Source of the DNA: Clostridia bacterium
GTDB lineage: Bacteria > Bacillota > Clostridia > Oscillospirales > CAG-272
NCBI GenBank assembly: GCA_017483125.1
Contig: JAFULU010000354.1
Coordinates: 1 to 35,990 of the forward strand
DNA: 35,990 nucleotides
Direction of reading: 5' to 3'
Each line of letters starts with the position of its first letter. Position 1 is the first letter of the stretch. This document shows, piece after piece, positions 12,383 through 18,301 of this stretch. The translations under genes and the position numbers were made by a program. The notes under the pieces are model-generated. The model saw nothing but the letters and a program-made list of their open reading frames with translations, was not told the origin of the DNA and did not search any database.

Positions 12383-12400
12383 GATTGTCGCAAGTTTCGG

Positions 12401-12408
12401 CAAATATA
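12401..12408 (-). promoter_or_regulatory. Integrase promoter -7-like box
   Basis: Read leftward this is TATATTTG, matching TAnnTTTG, 18 bases before the integrase ATG. No -33 box is found at the usual distance; the nearest TTG (12433-12435) is 24 bases away and inside a GGAGGCAA repeat. Integrase binding there could repress its own promoter. Confidence 0.4.
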
Positions 12409-12412
12409 GAAA

Positions 12413-12634
12413 ATATTTTGCCTCCGTGGAGGCAAGAATGGAGGCAAAAATATTGCCGGAAAAGCGGCAGAAAGCGGCAGAAAGCGGCAACGGAGGCAAA
12501 GAAAAACGCCCTTCCAGGGCTTGGAAAGGCGTTTCAGCGGGTTGCAGTGGTGGTTTCTTGCGTGCCCGGGGCCGGGCTACGTTTTCGTGCCTCTGAGCGG
12601 TCTGAGAGGCCGATGGAGGCAAGGATGGAGGCAA
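12413..12634. repeat. Presumed attP region with arm-type repeats
   Basis: Between integrase and late operon there is a 370-base noncoding stretch. GGAGGCAA occurs five times on the plus strand: a pair 12 bp apart at 12428 and 12440, one at 12492, and a second pair 12 bp apart at 12615 and 12627. The first copy also forms a palindrome with TTGCCTCC (12418-12435). Three tandem AAAGCGGCAG units lie at 12461-12490 (the last with one change). Between the clusters are GCCCGG/CCGGGC (about 12564-12577) and GCCTCT/AGAGGC (12589-12610) inverted repeats, candidate core sites. Paired arm sites flanking a core are what tyrosine integrases need. Confidence 0.6.
12501..12533 (-). terminator. Terminator-like hairpin upstream of integrase
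   Basis: AACGCC-C-TTCCA (from 12505) pairs with TGGAA-A-GGCGTT (to 12533) with one mismatch; on the minus strand the stem is followed by TTTTTC. It stands 120 bases before the integrase start and would shield it from late-operon read-through. Confidence 0.6.
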
Positions 12635-12651
12635 AAGTTGAAAAATTCCAT

Positions 12652-12687
12652 AAAAAAAAATGCCCCTACCTTCCCAGGCGGGGGCAT
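12652..12687 (-). terminator. Late-operon intrinsic terminator
   Basis: ATGCCCC (12660-12666) and GGGGCAT (12681-12687) form the stem. On the minus strand it is followed by nine T. It lies 65 bases past the stop of the last lysis gene and is the clearest rho-independent terminator in the window, ending the leftward late transcript. Confidence 0.85.
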
Positions 12688-12752
12688 TGAGGCCGCGGCA
12701 ACAGCCAAACCAAATCAAAATAACCACATGAAAAGAAACGGAACTTACCCAA

Positions 12753-13226
12753 TCAGAAAAATGCCGCGACCCTTTTCAGGATCTTCCATATCTCCTTCCT
12801 CCACCCCACGACGGCGAGCGCCACGACCGCCCAAAATCCCTTCAGACGGACTTTCTCCCCCACGGTGAACTTCCGCTCCACCTCCTTCTCAATCGTGCGA
12901 ATCTGGGCCGATTCCTGCGCCGTGGCGACGATCCTCGTCACCTTGGGCAGCTGCACGCCCCACTCCCGCCTCCTGTTCTCGAGCCGGTGGTGCAGCCCGA
13001 GCGAATCCGCCCACGCCCATGACTCCGCCAGCGAGGTCTCCAGGTGCGAGGTGTCGGCGGGAGCGACCACTTCGCGGATGACCTCCACGGGAAGGGGCAC
13101 GTAGACGGTGGTGTCCCTGACGATGACGGAGTCCCTATAGACGGTCTCGGTCCGGAGCTCCGTGATGACCTTCGGCTGGCATCCGGCAAGCAGAAGGCAA
13201 AGTGCGACGAAACGTAACGCTTTCAT
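12753..13226 (-). CDS. Putative unimolecular spanin-like lipoprotein
   Basis: A 157-residue protein with a lipoprotein signal (MKALRFVALCLLLAGC, Cys16), a long charged periplasmic region (residues about 20-125) with helical stretches, and a short hydrophobic segment near the C-terminus (FWAVVALAVVGW, about 131-142). An outer-membrane lipid anchor plus an inner-membrane segment in one chain is the plan of u-spanins such as T1 gp11, which fuse the membranes at lysis. It is the last gene of the lysis block, where Rz-type proteins sit. The hydrophobic segment is short, so an o-spanin or other lysis lipoprotein is an alternative. Confidence 0.65.
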   Translation of the reverse strand: MKALRFVALCLLLAGCQPKVITELRTETVYRDSVIVRDTTVYVPLPVEVIREVVAPADTSHLETSLAESWAWADSLGLHHRLENRRREWGVQLPKVTRIVATAQESAQIRTIEKEVERKFTVGEKVRLKGFWAVVALAVVGWRKEIWKILKRVAAFF

Positions 13227-13284
13227 GGCGAAAAAGCCCGTCCCTTCCTTGCACCCGTCCGGCAGGATCGGGAGGGGTTGCGGA

Positions 13285-13575
13285 CTATGCGAGGATCAGT
13301 ATCATGAGGACCAGCCCGGCGAACATCCCGAGGAAGTCCCAGACGATGTCGTACGGCTCGAACTCCCCGCCGTTGCGCTCGTCCATCCACTCCTTGGCGA
13401 AGCCGAGGCAGATGACGATGAGCGGGGCTGCGATGAGCGAATGGTTGCCCGCCCCGAGGATGTGCAGGGCGGCTGCGAGGAACTGCGTCAGAATGAGGCT
13501 GACGATGAAATGCAGGTAGCGGTCCTTGCCGAAGCGGGCGAGGAAATTGGAAATATTCTGGATGAACCTGTACAT
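13285..13575 (-). CDS. YfiM/DUF2279-like membrane protein
   Basis: A 96-residue membrane protein. GKDRYLHFIVSLILTQF and AKEWMDERNGGEFEPYDIVW are the pattern of YfiM/DUF2279-like proteins. Hydrophobic segments lie at about 22-40, 46-60 and 80-96. I use the ATG at 13573-13575, since the longer upstream frame is the shadow of the endolysin. It sits between the endolysin and the spanin candidate, so a holin or lysis-accessory role is plausible but unproven. Confidence 0.7.
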   Translation of the reverse strand: MYRFIQNISNFLARFGKDRYLHFIVSLILTQFLAAALHILGAGNHSLIAAPLIVICLGFAKEWMDERNGGEFEPYDIVWDFLGMFAGLVLMILILA

Positions 13576-13595
13576 GATCTTGGCGTTTTTGGAAA

Positions 13596-14030
13596 TTATT
13601 TGTTCAGAACCTTCACTTCGCCCCGCTGCGTTCCGGTGGACGAGTAGAGCGAGATGTGCATCCACCTCGTCCTTCCGCTTCGCTCGTCTATGAGCTGGTC
13701 GAAGCGGACGTGGTTGTTGATGAGCCACAGGCGGGTGAACGAGATGAACTCGTCTATCTTCCCGTTGGCGGGCTGGAGATCCGCGGCGTCTCCCCTCATG
13801 TGGGCCGACGACGCCACTCCCCCGACGGCCCTGTTGAGCTTTTCGCAGCGGTAGCCGGAGGTGACCTTTATCGGTCCTCCCCACGCCTCCCTCAGCGGCT
13901 CGAGCAGATTCCCGACGAGTTCGTGCAGATGGCCGACCACCTCGAAGCTCGGGGTGTTGTCTATCTTCTTCCGGCTGGCGACGTCGGAAGCCACCAGCTC
14001 CTTCAGCGAAAAATGCGGGTAGTTATTCAT
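13596..14030 (-). CDS. M15-family peptidase endolysin
   Basis: A 144-residue peptidase of the M15A family (D-Ala-D-Ala carboxypeptidase / L-Ala-D-Glu type) expected to cut cell-wall peptides. The zinc motif SAHMRGDAAD (His and Asp ligands) is at about residues 75-84 and the third ligand in RWMHIS near 122-127, with VTSGYRCEKLN before them. It is all catalytic domain, without signal peptide or cell-wall-binding module, so it needs a holin. Its start overlaps the end of the holin-like gene by eight bases, a usual lysis-cassette arrangement. Confidence 0.9.
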   Translation of the reverse strand: MNNYPHFSLKELVASDVASRKKIDNTPSFEVVGHLHELVGNLLEPLREAWGGPIKVTSGYRCEKLNRAVGGVASSAHMRGDAADLQPANGKIDEFISFTRLWLINNHVRFDQLIDERSGRTRWMHISLYSSTGTQRGEVKVLNK

Positions 14031-14520
14031 CGCCTTCCTCCTTCTCCTTTTTGCGGATTATCCCCTCCGCCTCGGCTGCGTCCATGGTCGCCCCCATCTT
14101 CTCGGCACCGGCCTTGAATACCCATCGGTAGAAATTCTCCCACGAGAGTTCCACGTCCTTCTTGACGTAGAGGTAGTTGCCCACTATCGAAATGATTTCA
14201 TTGCCCATCACCGCTCCGAGAATCAACCACTCCAGCCAGCCCGTCTCGAATGCGAGGGCGAGGGATGACGCCACGACGACCCAACAGATGTAGTCGACGC
14301 TTTTGGTCATGACCATCCGGAACCCCCGGCTGAAAGTCACGTTCTCTTTTCTCTTCCTGGCGGCGGGGACTCCCCAGCGGCAGTCCAGGATTATCAACGG
14401 GATGGCGCAAATGAGATATGGGACCATGTTGAGCAGTGCGGTATGTAGGAAAGCGAGTGCGGTCACGGCGACCCCGCTGTGGGCCACCGTGCTTACCGTG
14501 GATGTGTCCGACGTCATCAT
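14023..14520 (-). CDS. Holin-like membrane protein
   Basis: A 165-residue protein with several hydrophobic segments: about 16-45 (ALAFLHTALLNMVPYLICAI), 76-92 (YICWVVVASSLALAFE) and 96-116 (LEWLILGAVMGNEIISIVGN). It ends in a charged cytosolic tail (EAEGIIRKKEKEEGDE). Size and topology fit the phage holin_4 family of Bacteroidales and Gram-positive phages. It directly precedes and overlaps the M15 endolysin gene, which supports the assignment. Confidence 0.8.
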   Translation of the reverse strand: MMTSDTSTVSTVAHSGVAVTALAFLHTALLNMVPYLICAIPLIILDCRWGVPAARKRKENVTFSRGFRMVMTKSVDYICWVVVASSLALAFETGWLEWLILGAVMGNEIISIVGNYLYVKKDVELSWENFYRWVFKAGAEKMGATMDAAEAEGIIRKKEKEEGDE

Positions 14521-14521
14521 T

Positions 14522-14710
14522 TTACTCTGTGAAAGATTTGTAGAGAAGGGCAGCCACAGAACACAATGCGCCGATTATGTTCACGATTGCGACCGCCTTC
14601 TCGAAGCCGGACGGTTCTGAGTTGAATACGAATGCCGATGTAGCTATCGCCGCCATGAGGGCGATTCCGGCTGCTGCGCCGATGATGCCTTTCTTGATGT
14701 ACTTGTCCAT
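14522..14710 (-). CDS. Two-TM peptide, paralogue A (holin/antiholin candidate)
   Basis: A 62-residue protein with two membrane segments (about 8-28 and 38-56) separated by a short polar turn (NSEPSGFEKA). It is one base before the holin-like gene. It is clearly similar to the peptide at 16243-16425: both begin MDK, have NS in the turn followed by a KA motif, and a Gly-Cys second helix. A two-TM hairpin in a lysis cassette suggests a class II holin or antiholin. Confidence 0.65.
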   Translation of the reverse strand: MDKYIKKGIIGAAAGIALMAAIATSAFVFNSEPSGFEKAVAIVNIIGALCSVAALLYKSFTE

Positions 14711-14711
14711 G

Positions 14712-16241
14712 TTAATAAGATGTATAAGATGTTACTGTATGAGTTCCCATGTAAGGGTCTAAGGTCGTGATTCCGACCTTGCCGTCGTCGGTTGTGGCTA
14801 CCGGATAGTTGGCGGATATCGAAGTCCATGAGTATCCCATCGACCCACCGTCATAAGTCGAGTCCATCCACATTATCTGGAACTTGTCTATGTGTACGAT
14901 GTCAGTTCCGGCGGACGGGATGTTTGACCCCCATATTTGGTCGAAAAGGAAGAACAGGACGACCGACGCATTCGCCGCTATAGTGATGTGCGCCGGGTTC
15001 GTAGTCATGACAGAGCCGTCGTCGACTATCTTATTCCCGCTCGAGTCATAGCAAGTCAACTGTGACCATAAGAACCTTGCCGTTCTGGTTAGCCCTGCTC
15101 CCAAATCGCGCCACTCGTCAAATGCGAGTTTCTCCAGGGTCAGTAGTTGACTGGAGCTGCTGATGTTCTTGAACGTCATCTTCAGCAGAAGTTTGTTGGT
15201 GGTGGCGGGAACTTTGCCGGGGCTGGTCCAGCTCGCATTTTCCGTCATCGGTATCACCTTCGTCATGGTACTGATGTCGTATCCGAAAGCGTCGAACTTC
15301 ACGTCGAAGTACTGCAACACGTCACCGCCTGTCTGCGCTTTCACACCAACCGTGAATGCCGGAGTGGCATTGCCGCCGACTCCGAAAGGCATCGGAATCA
15401 CGCAGGGAGCGTTAAGGATGTTCCCGGTCATTACGCAGTACACCTGGATTTTACTGTAGGCGGAAAGGTTGGTGTACGTCTCACTGATGGTCACGGTGGC
15501 ATTGTCACTGCTTACGGAATCACCCGTGAAAAGGACGTACTGCACCGAAGCCTGGGCATTGACCGGGGTCGCTTTCAGGATGACACCGAAATTCCAGTCG
15601 ACCAGTCCGTCGGCGAAGTCAGTCGGACAGAGCTCATATGTGTGGCCGATGTTCCTGTTCGATATCTGGACCTCGACCGTTGAACCCTGCGGGACTTCAG
15701 TCGGGCAAGTGAAGATGAACGGGAACTGGGCGTTCTTGTAGTAGTTCTCGAAGTCGGTGAACCTGTACCAGCTCTCCTTCCACTCATAGGGCCAGTTGTA
15801 AGCGGAACTGCCGGAATCTCCTGCTGCTACGCTGTCCATGGCATCGCAGCACTGCTTCAACCCTGTGGTTTCACCGGCGGTAGCGTCGAAGTACTTCAGT
15901 TTCAGTCCGCACACAGTCAGGGTCTTGTTGGTAGTGTCGTTTATGACCTCGCCAACGTAACCGTACATGCTTTTGCTCCCGCCGGTGACATCATTCCTGA
16001 GGTTATACTTGTTCCCTCCGACAACACCGTTCACGGTCTGGCCTATCCTCGCACCCATGAGAGTGTTTCCGGCATAGTCGTTCTTGAATGGAATCGGCTT
16101 GATTTTCGACCACTTCCTCACTTTCCCCGCAACCCCGTCGAGTATCTGTCCACCGATGTCGTTGTGGGAGGCGTTGATAAACTTCTTGGTGTCTCCAGGA
16201 TTGATGACAGGAGGAGTTATTATTCCGTTGCTGTTGCTCAT
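14712..16241 (-). CDS. Appendage/receptor-binding protein, paralogue A
   Basis: A 509-residue beta-rich, Thr/Ser/Asn-rich protein beginning MSNSNGIITPPVINPGDTKK. Near the N-terminus it has VRKWSKIKPIPFKNDY, which matches KINKWAKWKPYQAIEV in the protein at 16444-17793. The C-terminal two thirds look like stacked Ig-like beta domains (for example VSSDNATVTISETYTNLSAY). Position after the tail fibres suggests a tail-tip or capsid appendage that binds host glycans; that is inference. The start is at 16241, not 16343, because the ATG directly follows the upstream stop. Confidence 0.65.
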   Translation of the reverse strand: MSNSNGIITPPVINPGDTKKFINASHNDIGGQILDGVAGKVRKWSKIKPIPFKNDYAGNTLMGARIGQTVNGVVGGNKYNLRNDVTGGSKSMYGYVGEVINDTTNKTLTVCGLKLKYFDATAGETTGLKQCCDAMDSVAAGDSGSSAYNWPYEWKESWYRFTDFENYYKNAQFPFIFTCPTEVPQGSTVEVQISNRNIGHTYELCPTDFADGLVDWNFGVILKATPVNAQASVQYVLFTGDSVSSDNATVTISETYTNLSAYSKIQVYCVMTGNILNAPCVIPMPFGVGGNATPAFTVGVKAQTGGDVLQYFDVKFDAFGYDISTMTKVIPMTENASWTSPGKVPATTNKLLLKMTFKNISSSSQLLTLEKLAFDEWRDLGAGLTRTARFLWSQLTCYDSSGNKIVDDGSVMTTNPAHITIAANASVVLFFLFDQIWGSNIPSAGTDIVHIDKFQIMWMDSTYDGGSMGYSWTSISANYPVATTDDGKVGITTLDPYMGTHTVTSYTSY

Positions 16242-16242
16242 A

Positions 16243-16425
16243 TTACATCCTTTTGAAGATTGCGAACGAAAGGCAGATGTTGCCCACGATCGATATTGCC
16301 GCCAGCGCCTTGTTGTAGTTGTCCGCGTACGAGTTGAGAACATTCGCCGCGGTCACCACCACGCAGAAGAGGACCGCCATAATGGCGACACTCGCGAGGA
16401 TTTTCTTGATTCTTTGTTTGTCCAT
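16243..16425 (-). CDS. Two-TM peptide, paralogue B
   Basis: A 60-residue protein with two membrane segments (about 9-28 and 40-56) joined by a polar turn (NSYADNYNKA). It resembles the peptide at 14522-14710 in length, start (MDK), turn and second helix (ISIVGNICLS against VNIIGALCSV). It lies between two appendage proteins rather than beside the endolysin, so its membership of the lysis system is less certain. Confidence 0.65.
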   Translation of the reverse strand: MDKQRIKKILASVAIMAVLFCVVVTAANVLNSYADNYNKALAAISIVGNICLSFAIFKRM

Positions 16426-16443
16426 GATGATATCGTTTATGCG

Positions 16444-17793
16444 TTATGACATCGGGAAATTGACGGTAGTGTCTCCAGGAGTTCCCGCCTGAGTAGAGAG
16501 ACCTATAGTGGTCTCTATCGTGGCGCTCACCTTAACAGTGCCGGTTCCATAGAGAATGTTCTCTAGGGTCTCATTGACCTGCAGCAACCCTGGGCGCGTG
16601 GTCGGATTCGTGACGTTTATGGTATATGTCCCAAGTGTCTCCGTAGTTGCAGTACCCGACCTCGGAGTGTAAGTCAGCGTCACCGTAATCGTGACAGTGA
16701 CACTGCCGGTGTATGCAGCACTGAATCTGTACGCCACAATAGCTTCAATCGCAGTACTGGTGAGTGACCCGACCGTAACCGCTTCCACATTGGCCACGGT
16801 AGCCCCGTAAGAGCCACTGGTGGCGAATGTGACAGTGATTCCACATCCGTCGGGGACGCCACAAAAGTAAGCTCCCCATACTTGGTCATCAGCGCCCATG
16901 TCCACCCAGTTCTTGATGCACGTGGTGGTGTCGCCGGATAATCTGGGCGTGTACGTCCCGAGAGTGTTCATCCCGTCCGGGCATCTCACGAGAATGATTG
17001 ACATGGTCGCCGTAGACCCCGTGGCGTAGGTGGATGAGGGGAGCGATATCGTCCAGTACGTGTCGCCCGTGGTCAGCTTGCCGATATTTGTTCCGGGATT
17101 CCCATTGTTGTACGGATACAACCCGTGCAGCTTGTTGTCGATGAGGATACAGGGCCAGCAGTCTGTTGGCTCGAGCTGCGACGTCTCGGTCTGGTCCTCC
17201 CTCTTGAGGAAATCGTAGATCGAAAGCATCTCCTCCCTTTCCGTAGAGGAATGCGGAGAAAGATGGATGTGGACCACGAACGCACTGTCGGAGTCCGTTA
17301 TCATGGTCTTCTGTACCGTACCGAGCCACGTGAACTCGGCTGACAAGTCCATCGTGGCGTCGGCTCGGTAGCCGTAGTTGATGTCTGAGGGGTGCTTGAA
17401 GTCGGAAAGGCGGTAGCATTCCCTCTTCGTCACCCCGCCTTCCTCATAGGTTTCCCCGTGAGGACCTTCATAGTTGAATCCGCTGTTGTGCAGCCCCGCC
17501 ACGGACGTGGTGATTCCGACACCGCCCCTCACGCCGTAGACGAAACCCTCGTCTATGTTCTTCCTGCCGAACTGATTCCATCCGGCGGTCCTTCTGAGAT
17601 CGTCGGACGGCAAGTCAACCTCGATAGCCTGGTACGGCTTCCATTTGGCCCACTTGTTAATCTTGTTCTGGGCCACGGCGGTCCTTATGAGAGTGCCCAC
17701 ATCGTCGGTATCTGAGGTGAGACCGACGACGGCCTTCACGTCGGAGGTGTCGACGTTGCCGTAAATCCTGGTATTTGTGGCGTTGTGACTCAC
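16444..17793 (-). CDS. Appendage/receptor-binding protein, paralogue B
   Basis: A 449-residue protein beginning MSHNATNTRIYGNVDTSDVK. The N-terminal module has KINKWAKWKPYQAIEV, then a region with a fold of its own (about 60-230, including ECYRLSDFKHPSDINYGY). The C-terminal half is repetitive beta sequence rich in Thr and Val (VTVTITVTLTYTPRSG). The shared KWxKxKP-type element marks it as a partner of the 14712-16241 protein. I infer a tail-associated adhesin with a conserved attachment module and diverging binding domains. Confidence 0.65.
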   Translation of the reverse strand: MSHNATNTRIYGNVDTSDVKAVVGLTSDTDDVGTLIRTAVAQNKINKWAKWKPYQAIEVDLPSDDLRRTAGWNQFGRKNIDEGFVYGVRGGVGITTSVAGLHNSGFNYEGPHGETYEEGGVTKRECYRLSDFKHPSDINYGYRADATMDLSAEFTWLGTVQKTMITDSDSAFVVHIHLSPHSSTEREEMLSIYDFLKREDQTETSQLEPTDCWPCILIDNKLHGLYPYNNGNPGTNIGKLTTGDTYWTISLPSSTYATGSTATMSIILVRCPDGMNTLGTYTPRLSGDTTTCIKNWVDMGADDQVWGAYFCGVPDGCGITVTFATSGSYGATVANVEAVTVGSLTSTAIEAIVAYRFSAAYTGSVTVTITVTLTYTPRSGTATTETLGTYTINVTNPTTRPGLLQVNETLENILYGTGTVKVSATIETTIGLSTQAGTPGDTTVNFPMS

Positions 17794-17795
17794 TG

Positions 17796-18293
17796 CTATT
17801 CGAATTCTACTATTGGTGAAAGCATGTCGAGGAGTTCCGCCGTGACGTCCACGGTGTCACCCATGGCGTCGAGGAAAGCCTCAGCGCTGATCGGTTCCAC
17901 ATTGAGTTCGACCTCGTCGTTCATCAGCTCCTTGATGCCCTTGTCGTAGCTGGCCACGGCGTCAAGGATGTCCTTGTACTCGGAGAGGAAGGCGTCGTTG
18001 AGGTCCTTGAAGGCCTTGAGATCCTCGTCGAGATTGGACTCCTGGTACTTCTTCAGCGCCTCCAGCCTTGCGGCATTGGCGGCGTCGTAGGCCATTCTGC
18101 GGTCCTCGGGGAACGTTCCGATGACCTGCTCGAAGAGAACCTTCTGGTCCTCCTCGTTCTCCTTGATGAGCCTTGCCACCGCCGGGACGAGGCGGAGGAA
18201 TGTGTTGCGGACGTTCTTGTCACCGATCTTGGCGAAGTTGAGGCCTCTGATGAAGGTGTTGAGGCTCTCGAGTTTTGCTTTTGTGTACTTCAT
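17796..18293 (-). CDS. Helical tail-region protein
   Basis: A 165-residue acidic, strongly helical protein (MKYTKAKLESLNTFIRGLNF, then AARLEALKKYQESNLDEDLK). Its general pattern recalls DUF1617-like phage tail-region proteins, but I cannot confirm membership. It sits between the S74 fibre (eight bases) and the first appendage gene (two bases). A chaperone or structural link for the fibres is a reasonable guess from position. Confidence 0.6.
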   Translation of the reverse strand: MKYTKAKLESLNTFIRGLNFAKIGDKNVRNTFLRLVPAVARLIKENEEDQKVLFEQVIGTFPEDRRMAYDAANAARLEALKKYQESNLDEDLKAFKDLNDAFLSEYKDILDAVASYDKGIKELMNDEVELNVEPISAEAFLDAMGDTVDVTAELLDMLSPIVEFE

Positions 18294-18301
18294 ATTCTCT
18301 C

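Noticed and set aside
12383..12727. N-terminal extension of integrase
   Set aside because: It would translate terminators and direct repeats into a Pro/Ala-rich peptide; the ATG at 12382 gives a normal integrase N-terminus.
10472..14593. Extra TTGCGAC matches at 10472-10478 and 14587-14593
   Set aside because: Both are inside coding sequence and lack the flanking bases of the iterons or the 11-mer, so they are taken as chance matches.
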